Source: SKLM01 sp964575455
Lineage (GTDB): Bacteria > Chloroflexota > Anaerolineae > B4-G1
Reading direction: 5' to 3'
Assembly: GCA_964575455.1 (NCBI GenBank)
Contig: CAZNRX010000016.1
Coordinates: forward strand, 1 to 64,000
Length of the DNA: 64,000 bases
The notes under the pieces were generated by a model. The model searched no databases, was not told the DNA's origin, and was given only the letters and a program-made list of their open reading frames with translations. Position numbers and translations under genes: made by a program. Below, one piece after another: positions 1-8,395 of the stretch (positions are counted from its first letter, which is position 1; each line of letters opens with the position of its first letter).

Positions 1-26
1 AGCAATGGGAGCCATGGTGAATGGTG

Positions 27-58
27 GGGCGGGGATCTGGCGATCCCCTTGGAGCGGA
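27..58. repeat. REP-like hairpin repeat, copy 1
   Basis: This is a GC-rich element with the hairpin core GGGGATCTGGCGATCCCC (6-bp stem). A near-identical copy (about 30 of 31 positions) lies at 15224-15254. It sits just upstream of the first gene. No T-run follows it, so it does not look like a terminator. Confidence 0.6.
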
Positions 59-74
59 TGGTGAGGAGGTTACG

Positions 75-1064
75 TTGAGCCAACGGCCGAAGGTGTACGT
101 GACGCGGCGCATTCCAGAGGCTGGTCTGAGGGCGGTGCGGGAGGCCTGCCGGGCTCGCGTCTGGCAGGGGAAGCTTCCGCCGCTCCGCGAGACCATTCTG
201 GAGGAGGTCGCCGACTGCGACGGGCTGCTCTGTCTGCTCAGCGACGAGGTCGACGCGACGGTGATGGACGTCGGTGAGCTGCAGGTGATCAGTCAGTACG
301 CCGTGGGGGTGGACAACGTTGATCTCGAGGCCGCTACGGAACGCGGGATCCCGGTGGGTCACACACCGGGGGTTCTGACCGATGCGACCGCCGACCTGGC
401 CTTCACCCTGCTGATGACCGCTGCCCGTCGCATCCCGGAGGGGATCGAGAAGGTGCGGGAGGGTGGTTGGGAGACGTGGGAGCCGATGGGCCTGCTGGGC
501 GCTCAGGTGTGGGGAGCGACGCTCGGCATCGTCGGACTGGGTCGCATTGGGACCGCCGTGGCGCGCCGCGGGCGTGGCTTCCAGATGCGGGTCCTCTACA
601 ATGATCCACACCGGAAGACGGATCTGGAGAAGGAGCTGGGGCTGGCGTACGCCTCGCTCGATGAGTTGCTGGGTACAGCGGACTTCGTCAGCGTCCACAC
701 GCCCCTGGTGCCGGAGACCCATCACCTGATCGATGCGGCGGCGCTGCGGCGCATGAAGCCGGAGGCCATCTTGATCAACGCCGCGCGCGGTGAGATCGTC
801 GACACGGAGGCGTTGGTGCAGGCGCTGAAGGAGGGCTGGATCGCCAGAGCGGCTTTGGACGTGACGGATCCCGAACCCATGCCGGCCGATCATCCCCTGG
901 TCGGCCTGCCGAACTGCATCATCGTGCCGCACATCGGCAGCGCCACAATCCATGCCCGCGAGCGCATGGCGGAGATGGCGGCGGAGAACCTGCTGGCCGG
1001 GCTGCGCGGTGAGCGTCTTCCCTATTGCGCCAATCCGGAGGTCTACGGGGAGATGGGCCGATGA
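75..1064 (+). CDS. D-2-hydroxyacid dehydrogenase (glyoxylate/hydroxypyruvate reductase-like)
   Basis: This protein of about 329 aa reduces or oxidises a 2-keto/2-hydroxy acid with NAD(P). It has the Rossmann motif GLGRIG and the family catalytic triad: Arg in NAARGEIVD, Glu in DPEP and His in PHIGSAT. A TTG start at 75 is chosen because GAGGAGGT lies just upstream; an upstream ATG at 21 is open but lacks a comparable site and would read through the repeat at 27-58. The substrate cannot be told from sequence. Glyoxylate, hydroxypyruvate or phosphoglycerate are all possible, and a second paralogue (serA-like) lies at 2931-3836. The stop overlaps the next start (ATGA), so the two genes are likely co-translated. 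Confidence 0.88.
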   Translation: MSQRPKVYVTRRIPEAGLRAVREACRARVWQGKLPPLRETILEEVADCDGLLCLLSDEVDATVMDVGELQVISQYAVGVDNVDLEAATERGIPVGHTPGVLTDATADLAFTLLMTAARRIPEGIEKVREGGWETWEPMGLLGAQVWGATLGIVGLGRIGTAVARRGRGFQMRVLYNDPHRKTDLEKELGLAYASLDELLGTADFVSVHTPLVPETHHLIDAAALRRMKPEAILINAARGEIVDTEALVQALKEGWIARAALDVTDPEPMPADHPLVGLPNCIIVPHIGSATIHARERMAEMAAENLLAGLRGERLPYCANPEVYGEMGR

Positions 1065-1474
1065 GTCGCGTCATCTACACGGAGACGCCCGGAAAGACGC
1101 GCCATCACTATCGGCGCTCGATTGCCGAGATGTTGCGTCGGCTGAGTCAGAAGGATCGGGTTGACGGCGAGGCGAAGGATCAGGCTGCGCTCATCGTCCT
1201 CTGCCTGCAGGGCATGGCAGAGACTGTTGATCAGACCATCCGTGCCTGGGAGAAGCGAGACTACTGGATGAAGGCGGAGCGCTTCCAGCGGGAGTGGACC
1301 TGGTTGGATCCTATGGCCGATCAGCTAGGTGCGTTGATCTACGAGGAGCGGTGGCACGAGCTTCCGTTCCTGCTGGCGAAGCTGGCGCCACATTTCGCCG
1401 ACGTGACGGTGAAGCGGATGACACGCAAGCCGAGTTTCTGGCAGGGGGCCTATCAGAAGCTTATGAAGGGGTGA
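1061..1474 (+). CDS. Hypothetical protein, helical, coupled to the dehydrogenase
   Basis: This soluble protein of 137 aa is rich in Arg, Lys, Glu and Trp and is predicted to be mostly helical (for example TIRAWEKRDYWMKAERF). I recognise no family. The start is the ATG at 1061, which overlaps the stop of the preceding dehydrogenase as ATGA, indicating translational coupling and supporting reality of the gene. It has no signal peptide or membrane segment. The function is unknown. Confidence 0.75.
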   Translation: MSRVIYTETPGKTRHHYRRSIAEMLRRLSQKDRVDGEAKDQAALIVLCLQGMAETVDQTIRAWEKRDYWMKAERFQREWTWLDPMADQLGALIYEERWHELPFLLAKLAPHFADVTVKRMTRKPSFWQGAYQKLMKG

Positions 1475-1485
1475 GCATCTTGTGA

Positions 1486-1583
1486 GACTTCCGAAGTCTT
1501 CGTTGCAGCGCTTCAGTGTGTCGGGCGCTCCTATGGGCAGGCCCAACTGGGTCTCATAGGCCACATACTAGACTTCGGAAGTC
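1486..1583. repeat. Palindromic MITE-like element or bidirectional terminator
   Basis: This is an approximately 98-bp palindromic element in the convergent gap between 1474 and 1612. Its ends, GACTTCCGAAGTCT (1486-1499) and AGACTTCGGAAGTC (1570-1583), are perfect inverted repeats and are each nearly self-palindromic. An inner CCTATG/CATAGG pair adds a second hairpin. It may act as a bidirectional terminator or be a small mobile element; no transposase is nearby. Confidence 0.55.
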
Positions 1584-1611
1584 CTTGAATGCCGAAACTG
1601 ACGTTGTATTA

Positions 1612-2928
1612 CTAGAGCCGTTCATCCATGCCGATGGGCATCATGACCATGCCGCTGATGACTTTGGGATAGAAGTCGGTCGACTTCTGCGGCATCTTCT
1701 CCCCGGCGGCGGTGCAGGCACGAACCTGCTCCATGCGAGTCGGGTTCAGGACGAAGAGGAACTCCGCCTCACCCTCGTCGACGGCGGCGTACCCCATCTG
1801 CGGGTCGCGCAGGTACTCGATGTTCTCCTTGCGCTCCACGGCTTCCTTGCTGATGTCCATCACGCGCTCGATGAGGAGTTCGTGTAGTACGCTGACGTCG
1901 AGCATGCGCCAGGCGGGGTCGCGGCCCGGCAGCAGTCGATCCATCACGCCCGGGTCCTTGAGCTCCAGAACGGTGTGTCCGCCGTTGTAGAACCCGAAAC
2001 GAGGATGGGCCGGCGTGGCCTCGTCCAGGGCCGCCTCAAGGTCCTCCCGGCTGTCGACAGGGATCAGACTGAAGGTCTCCTTGGCCTCCTCCAGGATCTC
2101 GGCCGCGCTCATCTTGCCGTAGGAGTGGATCAGGCGGTGGGTGGGCAGGATCACCAGGCCGGGGTCCTGCATGCTGACCATCGTCACCATGCGGAAGTTG
2201 AACCCAGCGTTGTCCGGAGCGTCGGGATGCTGCTCCCGCATCTCGTCGCGGTAGTTGAGGGCTGTCTCGTAGCGGTGATGGCCGTCGGCGATGATCAGGT
2301 TTCGCCTGGGCGCCATTTCCTCCAGGACGGCCTCGACGATCTCCGCGTCGGTCACGGGCCAGAACTGCTGTAGAACGTCCTTCTCAAAGAGCTCGCGGGC
2401 CTCAAGGCCCTCCGTCCTCTCGACGACTTCGTTCAACAGCTCGTTGATGCGATCGCCGGGGTAGAGCATGAAGATGTGCCCGAAATTGACCTCCGTCGCC
2501 CGCATAAGATTGAGGCGGTCGACCTTCGGCCCGGAATGCGTGCGCTCGTGGGGAAGGACGATGCCCTCGTCGAACGTGCTCAGCTGGAACGCGGTGACCA
2601 GGCCCTGGCGGCTCTTCTCCGTGCCGTCTGGCAGGGTGAAGCTCTGGCGCAGCACGTAGAGCGCCGGCTGATCCTCGCGCATCAGCACGCCCTGGTTCAG
2701 CCAGGTGGCGTAGTAGTCTCGGGCGCGGGTGTAGACGTTGTCGTCGTCGCTGTCCTCCGGCGTCTCCTTGCCCTTGATGATGCGCACGACGTTGTGGGGG
2801 CTCTGGTCGTAGTACTTATCCTGGAGCCCGTGGCGCACGCGGTCGTAGGGCTGGCTGATGACGCGAGAGAGGTCCTCGACCCTGTCCGGGTCGTATCGAG
2901 TGCCTCGGAAAGGTTTGATGGTTGCCAT
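1612..2928 (-). CDS. DUF1015 family protein
   Basis: This is a full-length DUF1015 protein of 438 aa. The family opening (IKPFRGTRYDPDRVEDLSRV) and the conserved IADGHHRYETALNYRDEM stretch are both present. The biochemical role is not established, although its position next to serine-synthesis genes here implies a link to that pathway. An ATG start at 2928 follows GGGGGTGA. A GTG at 2934 overlapping the serA stop (GTGA) is the alternative. It is the last gene of the riboswitch-controlled operon 5036-1612. Confidence 0.85.
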   Translation of the reverse strand: MATIKPFRGTRYDPDRVEDLSRVISQPYDRVRHGLQDKYYDQSPHNVVRIIKGKETPEDSDDDNVYTRARDYYATWLNQGVLMREDQPALYVLRQSFTLPDGTEKSRQGLVTAFQLSTFDEGIVLPHERTHSGPKVDRLNLMRATEVNFGHIFMLYPGDRINELLNEVVERTEGLEARELFEKDVLQQFWPVTDAEIVEAVLEEMAPRRNLIIADGHHRYETALNYRDEMREQHPDAPDNAGFNFRMVTMVSMQDPGLVILPTHRLIHSYGKMSAAEILEEAKETFSLIPVDSREDLEAALDEATPAHPRFGFYNGGHTVLELKDPGVMDRLLPGRDPAWRMLDVSVLHELLIERVMDISKEAVERKENIEYLRDPQMGYAAVDEGEAEFLFVLNPTRMEQVRACTAAGEKMPQKSTDFYPKVISGMVMMPIGMDERL

Positions 2929-2930
2929 AC

Positions 2931-3836
2931 TCACCCCCTGTTGGCGATCTCGATGGCGATGCTGGCCGTCTCCTCGCCGACGCGCGCCTTGGCCTCGACG
3001 GTGCCGGCGCCGATGTGGGGCGAGCCGATCACCTCAGGCCGCTCCATCAGCTTCTGACCACGCTCCTCGGCCTCGTCCTCGTAGACGTCTAGCGCGGCGC
3101 CGGCGACCTTGCCGCTCTCGATGGCCGCCAGCAGGGCGTCCTCGTCCAATGTGCCGCCGCGCCCGCAGTTGACGATCTTGACGCCATCCTGCATCTTGGC
3201 GAACTCCTCCTCGCCGATGAGGTAGTGCGTGGCGGGCGTGTGTGGGACGTGGAGCGAGATGTAGTCTGAGCGCTCCAGGAGCTCATCCATCGGCACCTGG
3301 GTGGCGAAGTCGCACTCGACGTCCGTGCGGCGGTGGAAGAGCACCTCCATGCCGAGGGCGTTCGCCTTCTCGCCCACCAGGCTGCCGATCCGGCCGAAGC
3401 CGACCAAGCCCAGGGTCTTGCCGGCCAGCTCGGTGCCCTTGAGCTTCTTCTTCTCCCACTTCCCCTCTTTCATGGATACCGTGGCCTGAACGATGGGGCG
3501 GGCGAGGGCGAAAAGATAGCCAAGGGTCAGCTCGGCGACGGCGTTTGACGAGGCCGCCGGGGTGTTGCGCACCTCGATGCCGTGCTCCTCGGCGTAGTCG
3601 ACGTCGATGCTGTCGAGGCCGACGCCAGCACGAATGATGGCCTTCAGGTTGGTCGCCTTGTCGATGAGGGGCTCGCGGACCTTGGTTCGGCTGCGGACGA
3701 CCATCGCCTCATATTCGGGAATGATCTCCCCCAGCTCGTCCAGGGTGACGTCGTCGTTCACGTCGACGTCAACGCCACCCTCGCGCATCGCAGCAACAGC
3801 TTCCGGGTCTACCGGGTCGCAGACGATTAGTTTCAT
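2931..3836 (-). CDS. serA: Phosphoglycerate dehydrogenase, short form
   Basis: This is a 301-aa NAD-dependent 2-hydroxyacid dehydrogenase, likely making 3-phosphohydroxypyruvate from 3-phosphoglycerate in serine synthesis. It shows GLVGFGRIG (nucleotide binding), NCGRGG (Arg), DVYEDE (Glu) and SPHIGAGT (His). It is the short form, without the C-terminal ACT regulatory domain, so allosteric serine inhibition is not expected. The ATG at 3836 is chosen because AAGGAGA lies 6 nt upstream and MKLIVCDP matches family N-termini. It lies between the aminotransferase and DUF1015. Hydroxypyruvate reductase is the alternative function. Confidence 0.85.
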   Translation of the reverse strand: MKLIVCDPVDPEAVAAMREGGVDVDVNDDVTLDELGEIIPEYEAMVVRSRTKVREPLIDKATNLKAIIRAGVGLDSIDVDYAEEHGIEVRNTPAASSNAVAELTLGYLFALARPIVQATVSMKEGKWEKKKLKGTELAGKTLGLVGFGRIGSLVGEKANALGMEVLFHRRTDVECDFATQVPMDELLERSDYISLHVPHTPATHYLIGEEEFAKMQDGVKIVNCGRGGTLDEDALLAAIESGKVAGAALDVYEDEAEERGQKLMERPEVIGSPHIGAGTVEAKARVGEETASIAIEIANRG

Positions 3837-3895
3837 GGTCTGTCTCCTTATGTTGAAGATCAAGTTGATATTCATCTTGTGCTCCTGGTACCCAT

Positions 3896-3935
3896 GATCC
3901 GCGATCTTGAGCGCGAAGCCGCCGGATCGCGGATC
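3896..3935. repeat. Long hairpin inside the serine operon
   Basis: GATCCGCGATC (3896-3906) and GATCGCGGATC (3925-3935) form a perfect 11-bp stem with an 18-nt loop. The hairpin lies in the 132-nt gap between the aminotransferase and serA. It has no T-run, so an mRNA processing or stability element, or a REP remnant, is more likely than a terminator. Confidence 0.55.
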
Positions 3936-3968
3936 CGGCTAGAGCTTGGGGAGCCACAAGGTGAGTGG

Positions 3969-5036
3969 TTACAGATCCAGGATGTCCTCGATCTGGTCGG
4001 TCAGCCACTGCAGGTCGGTGAGCGTCAGGTCGCCCATGTGCGCGATGCGGAAGCAATTCTCCTTCAAGGGGCCGTAGCCGTTGGAGATCTGAGCGCCGCG
4101 CAGTGCCAGCTCGGCGTTGAGGTCGGCGACGCTGATGCCGCGGGTGTTCTTCACGTTGGTCACCGTGGGCGACAGGTAGCGCTCGTTGGAGAAGAGGTCG
4201 AAGTACTCGCGCGCCCAGTCCTGGACGTACGCTGCCATCTCCTGGTGGCGCTTCCAGCGGTTCTCCAGCCCCAGCACCATGATGTCGTCCAGCTGGGCAT
4301 CAAGGGCCTCGATCAAGCTGATGCACGGCGTGGCGCGGGTCTGGTGTTTCGGGTACTTCTTGTCCATCTGCTCGTAGGAGAAGTAGTAGCCGCCATTGGC
4401 GACCTCCAGGGCGCGCTCCCGTGCCCGATCGCTGACGGCGCAGACGGTCAGTCCGGGGGGCAGGGCGAAGCATTTCTGGGTGCCGGCCAGGCAGACGTCC
4501 AGGCCCCAGGCGTCGAACTCGATCTTGGCCCCGGCCATGCCGCTGACGGCGTCGACCAGGATCAGCACGTCCGGGTATTTCTCGTGGACAAGGTCAGCGA
4601 TCTCGTCGACGGGGTTCAGCATACCGGTTGAGGTCTCGTTGAAGACCACGGTCAGGGCGTCGTACTCGCCGCTGGAGAGCGCCTCGTCGACGATCTCGGG
4701 GGTGATGGGCTGACCCCACTCCGCCTCGACGGTGCCCGTGGGCACGCCGTTCGCCTCGCAGACGGTGTGCCAGCGATCTGAGAAAGCGCCGTTGATGGTG
4801 TTGAGTATCTTGGTTTTCGTGGCTTGACGGATGGTCCCCTCCATCACGCCGGTGGACGATGAGGTGAAGAGGTAGACGCGCTGCTCCGTGTAGAGGAGCT
4901 TCTGGAGCTTCTCCGTCACGCCTTTGTGCAGCGTGGAGTACTCCGGAGCGCGGTGGTGGATGATGGGCGCTGCCTGCGCTTCCAGGATCTCATCGCGAAC
5001 GTGCGTTGGCCCTGGGGTGAAGAGCTTTCTGTACAT
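3969..5036 (-). CDS. Class V aminotransferase (alanine/serine-glyoxylate or phosphoserine aminotransferase)
   Basis: This 355-aa PLP enzyme of fold type I, class V, opens with YRKLFTPGPTHVRDEIL. The PLP-binding region is VDAVSGMAG followed by the Schiff-base Lys in GTQKCF. Relatives are annotated as alanine-glyoxylate or serine-pyruvate aminotransferases. Some archaeal-type members serve as the phosphoserine aminotransferase, which would fit the downstream serA. The ATG at 5036 follows AGGAGGT. It is the first gene after the tandem glycine riboswitch, so its expression should respond to glycine. Both a biosynthetic role (serC-like) and a glyoxylate/serine interconversion role are compatible with that control. 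Confidence 0.85.
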   Translation of the reverse strand: MYRKLFTPGPTHVRDEILEAQAAPIIHHRAPEYSTLHKGVTEKLQKLLYTEQRVYLFTSSSTGVMEGTIRQATKTKILNTINGAFSDRWHTVCEANGVPTGTVEAEWGQPITPEIVDEALSSGEYDALTVVFNETSTGMLNPVDEIADLVHEKYPDVLILVDAVSGMAGAKIEFDAWGLDVCLAGTQKCFALPPGLTVCAVSDRARERALEVANGGYYFSYEQMDKKYPKHQTRATPCISLIEALDAQLDDIMVLGLENRWKRHQEMAAYVQDWAREYFDLFSNERYLSPTVTNVKNTRGISVADLNAELALRGAQISNGYGPLKENCFRIAHMGDLTLTDLQWLTDQIEDILDL

Positions 5037-5183
5037 CGTGTACCTCCTGTTCAGTGAATCGAATGTGAAGCTATCGTACCAACTGATAGATCGGCATAGC
5101 CTGGCTTGAGGGTTGTGAACACCCTGTCCAGTTGGCCTGAATCGGTCGCTCTGATCCCTGCGTCACCAGGAGCCCACCTATCG

Positions 5184-5219
5184 AAAAAAGGACGCACAAG
5201 CCTATCTGGCTGTGCGTCC
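5184..5219 (-). terminator. Intrinsic terminator of the glycine riboswitch
   Basis: On the reverse strand GGACGCACAGCC pairs with GGC-T-TGTGCGTCC (12 bp with one bulged T, AGATA loop), followed by six T residues. It lies directly after aptamer 2 and 148 nt before the aminotransferase start, so it is the likely expression platform. Confidence 0.88.
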
Positions 5220-5221
5220 TC

Positions 5222-5445
5222 TGTCTCCCACCTGAGAGATTCCTCCCGAGTGATATTTGGGATTGCCCCTTCGGTATCCTTAGCGCGGCCCCAGGTGCTC
5301 TTGGAGCTGCTCTCCGGATTTTCCAGAGTGCCGAGGTAAGGGGTCCGGTGACCTGAGAGTTTCGTCGCCGTAGTCAGCCGGCCACGGCGAGTTGCCCCTT
5401 CGGTGTCCGCTTGGAGGCGGCCTCTCCCCCATACCCCAGGGCGGT
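5222..5445 (-). promoter_or_regulatory. Tandem glycine riboswitch (two aptamers)
   Basis: Two glycine aptamers are read on the reverse strand. Aptamer 1 has GGGGGAGAGG near 5421-5430, ACCGAAGGGGCAA near 5392-5404 and ACTCTCAGGT near 5350-5359. Aptamer 2 repeats the pattern, with CCGGAGAG near 5311-5318, ACCGAAGGGGCAA near 5263-5275 and TCTCTCAGGT near 5230-5239. A short linker joins them, the classic cooperative tandem layout. A CUCUG/CAGAG helix closes aptamer 2 and shares only about one or two bases with the terminator stem. The sign of the switch (on or off with glycine) therefore cannot be settled by eye. Confidence 0.93.
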
Positions 5446-5464
5446 CAGACTATGGTTTGAGCTT

Positions 5465-5493
5465 ATTTTACAGTATCCCTTCTCAAAAGTCAA
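5465..5493 (-). promoter_or_regulatory. Sigma70-type promoter of the riboswitch operon
   Basis: On the reverse strand TTGACT (5488-5493) and TAAAAT (5465-5470) are separated by exactly 17 nt. Transcription would begin near 5458, just ahead of the first aptamer. Confidence 0.8.
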
Positions 5494-5606
5494 TCTCGGC
5501 GAACTCGCGCTCCAGGTGACCGGCACTTCAAACGACTTCCTCCGGGACGACAGAGGGCTCTTCTGACACACGACGCGCGGCTTACAGGCTTGGTTGCAAA
5601 TGCCGG

Positions 5607-8357
5607 TCACCTCAACGACGAAAACGATAAGGCGCGGGCGGAGCCGATGGTGGGATGATTCCTGAAGATGATGGGCAGGAACAGGCGCACCGGGGGGTAG
5701 TGAACCAGTACGCCTTCGAGGTCGTATGTCTCCTCGTCCCAGCTGTCCGTCCGCACCCGGTCGGCCATCTCGGCCACCGAGGCCAACCAGACATCCGGCC
5801 GGACGCTGGGCAGGGGTGCGTGAGAGAACCCCCAGGACTCGATGTGCCACCAGTCATCCGGTTCGGCGTTGGCCGGGTTGTCCGGGAAGCCGCTCTGATA
5901 GGTGGCGTTGATGGCCTGGACGTAGGCCAGATCGGGGTTCATGCGCACCCACAGGCCCGCTGTGTGTCGGAAGCCGTCCCAGGCCTGATGGATGTGGGGC
6001 TTCGTGCGCGGCGCCTGGACGTGGTCGGAGCTGGCGAAGACGAGCATGACCTTCAGGTCGGGCGCCTGGGTGATGAACTTGGGGTAGTTGTGCACGGTGA
6101 TGCGATAGGGCCACGCCTGCTTTGTCTCGGTGTAGGTCGCCACGTCCGCGGGCCAAGTCTGGGGCGTCAAAGCGCCGTTGTCCAACAGAGCCTTGGTGAG
6201 GGCGCGTGAGTAGTAGCGCTTGTTGTTCCATAACCTAGGTCCCTTCTGCCCGACGATATACTGAGGGTGCCCATGGCCCGCCGCGAAGTAGGGACGGTCC
6301 ATGCCACTTGGATCTTCGTACCACCCGACGGTGGAGTAGTCGACGGTGACCGTGACAGGGCTGTAGGCCTGTTCCTCGAAGAAGGGGTTGGGAACTGGGT
6401 GGTGTTGGTCGTCGAAGTGACCCAGCTCGCAGGCGTACATCTCGTCACGGGTAGGGTTCTCCCGCCCGATCAGGTACTTGACTCGGGGCAGTTCAGAGCC
6501 GTGCTGGGCCAGGACGTTGGTTGCCACTACGCCGGCGTGAGACGAAGCGAAAAGCCCCACGTTGTCGGTGAGAACGTTCGTCGTGGCGATCAAGTTCTGG
6601 ATGGTGTTTCCGTCGATGTCGGTCGTCATGCCCGAGGCGAACTTGATCACGTCGCGCAGGGCTTCCAGGGAACGAGGTCCGCCGTAGTCGTAGACACCCT
6701 GGCTGCGCGCGCCCGATGCAAGATCAGTGCGCTCCGGCCAGAGGTAGGAGACGGTGACAGCGCCGATCTCGGTGGTGTTGTTGACGCGGTGGAAGTCGCT
6801 GCCCGGGACGAACCAGGTGGAGGCCTCCACGACGACAGGGGCGCCCTCGGGGTAGCGCGGTAGCTCGGGGGCCTCGACCCGCACGGCGATGTCGTCTCCT
6901 TCGGAGTCGACGTAGGTGATGCGCTCGGCGCCGGGTGGCGCTGGCACGTTGACGCCCTGGGCCCGATCCGCCATCTGATAGACCGCGGCCAGCTGATAGA
7001 TCGCCTTGGGGACGTCCGGGGGCAAGCAGTAGAGCTCTGCTCCTGACCAATCATCGGGCGGTTGGTTGGGGACGCGATTGGGCAGGTCGTCACGGCCAGC
7101 TAAGTCGGGATCGCCCTCGATCAGATAGGCGGGGCTGGGGTTGATCTGCACCCAGGCACCGTTCTCGCGCCAACCGTCGAAGGCTTGGTGGATGTGCGGT
7201 TTGTCGCGTGGCGCTTGGACGTGGTCCCGCACGCCGCAGAGGACCATCGCCTCCAGACCTGGCAGATGGGTCAGCGCCTGGTCGTAGAGCCAGACGGATT
7301 CCCGGAGGTACCAGTAGACGTTGGCTTGTGCTGGGTTGGCGATGTCCGAAGGCCAGGTGTCTGTGAAGACGTGTCTGTCGGCCAGGGCCTGAGTGACAGC
7401 TCGGGAGTAGACCTCTAATGCGCCGCTGGGATGGGGGAAGGGATCGAGGGGGAAGTCCTCATCGAGCTGCAGGACGCCATCTAGGTCGAGGTCAGGCGTT
7501 TGCAGGCCCGTGAACGGGTCTGCAACCGTCGTGTACTCGTCATCGCCGTTACCGTCGTGGAAGATGCGACGCGTGGTGGCGTCTGGATCGTAGGTCAGGT
7601 CGTCGTAGGTCACATCCAGGATGCGCCGTCCGTAGTCCACGTAGCGTGGGTTCATGAAATCGCCTTGGTGGGGATGGCCCGGTTCCAGCACGATGCGGCC
7701 CAGGTCGCGCGTGGCTGCCTGGCTGGAGACGGGGGTCTCCCACTGGATGACGTAACGCAGATGTCCGGCAAGGTCCTGCCCGTGCTGGGCGGCCACGGCG
7801 ACGACGATGTTGCCGCCGTTGGAGACGCCCTCCAGGCCGATGTTGTCGTGCAGCACGGGTACGGGCACGATCTCATCAATGGAGCGTCCTTGGCTGTCGG
7901 ACAGCTCGCCGGCGGCGTAGAGGATGACGTCTCGCATGGCAGCGATGGAACGAACACCGCGGTAGTCGTAGGTCCCGTCGGAACTGAGTCCAGCCGCCGT
8001 ATCTTCCCCACCGGGGAATAGGAAGCTGATGATGATCACGCCATCCGTCTCGGGCGGCAGGCCGTGGCTAATGCCTTTGGCTTCGTAGCCCCCGGCTCCC
8101 CAGATGAGCACAGGCGCCCCCTGTGGATATCTGGCGTGGCCAGCCCTGGGGGTATGGACTCGGACAGCCAGCGTGCCAGTGGGGCTGCCCGTGCTTGGCG
8201 ATGGGAGTCTCACGTCTAGGGGCGTGGCAGGAGCGGGGGAGGCGCGAGGGGGCGGTGCTGCGGCCAGGCTAAGGCTGAGCAGCAGAGCCGAGCCGAGCAT
8301 GGCGACGCCAAATGAGAGCGCCCGTCTGCAGGAGACGGAACGGTGCATTGGGGACAT
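5607..8357 (-). CDS. Secreted protein with two tandem alpha/beta-hydrolase-like domains
   Basis: This secreted protein has 916 aa. A signal peptide (hydrophobic stretch about residues 14-33) is followed by two homologous halves, about 45-450 and 470-890. They share the repeated patterns RYPxGAPV, TYDYRG/VYDYGG and DHVQAPRxKPHIHQAxDGxR. The first half has GVSNGG, a G-x-S-x-G nucleophile-elbow-like motif. The second has ASSHAG at the matching place, so it may be inactive. An acidic PDLDLDG stretch near residue 290 resembles a calcium loop. The C-terminus contains FLPIIFRN, like tails of many Chloroflexota secreted proteins. It follows the lipoprotein gene by 38 nt in one operon. The substrate is unknown. 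Confidence 0.72.
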   Translation of the reverse strand: MSPMHRSVSCRRALSFGVAMLGSALLLSLSLAAAPPPRASPAPATPLDVRLPSPSTGSPTGTLAVRVHTPRAGHARYPQGAPVLIWGAGGYEAKGISHGLPPETDGVIIISFLFPGGEDTAAGLSSDGTYDYRGVRSIAAMRDVILYAAGELSDSQGRSIDEIVPVPVLHDNIGLEGVSNGGNIVVAVAAQHGQDLAGHLRYVIQWETPVSSQAATRDLGRIVLEPGHPHQGDFMNPRYVDYGRRILDVTYDDLTYDPDATTRRIFHDGNGDDEYTTVADPFTGLQTPDLDLDGVLQLDEDFPLDPFPHPSGALEVYSRAVTQALADRHVFTDTWPSDIANPAQANVYWYLRESVWLYDQALTHLPGLEAMVLCGVRDHVQAPRDKPHIHQAFDGWRENGAWVQINPSPAYLIEGDPDLAGRDDLPNRVPNQPPDDWSGAELYCLPPDVPKAIYQLAAVYQMADRAQGVNVPAPPGAERITYVDSEGDDIAVRVEAPELPRYPEGAPVVVEASTWFVPGSDFHRVNNTTEIGAVTVSYLWPERTDLASGARSQGVYDYGGPRSLEALRDVIKFASGMTTDIDGNTIQNLIATTNVLTDNVGLFASSHAGVVATNVLAQHGSELPRVKYLIGRENPTRDEMYACELGHFDDQHHPVPNPFFEEQAYSPVTVTVDYSTVGWYEDPSGMDRPYFAAGHGHPQYIVGQKGPRLWNNKRYYSRALTKALLDNGALTPQTWPADVATYTETKQAWPYRITVHNYPKFITQAPDLKVMLVFASSDHVQAPRTKPHIHQAWDGFRHTAGLWVRMNPDLAYVQAINATYQSGFPDNPANAEPDDWWHIESWGFSHAPLPSVRPDVWLASVAEMADRVRTDSWDEETYDLEGVLVHYPPVRLFLPIIFRNHPTIGSARALSFSSLR

Positions 8358-8395
8358 GGCGCGATGATCCTCCTGTCACTAGACTGGTTCAGGCT

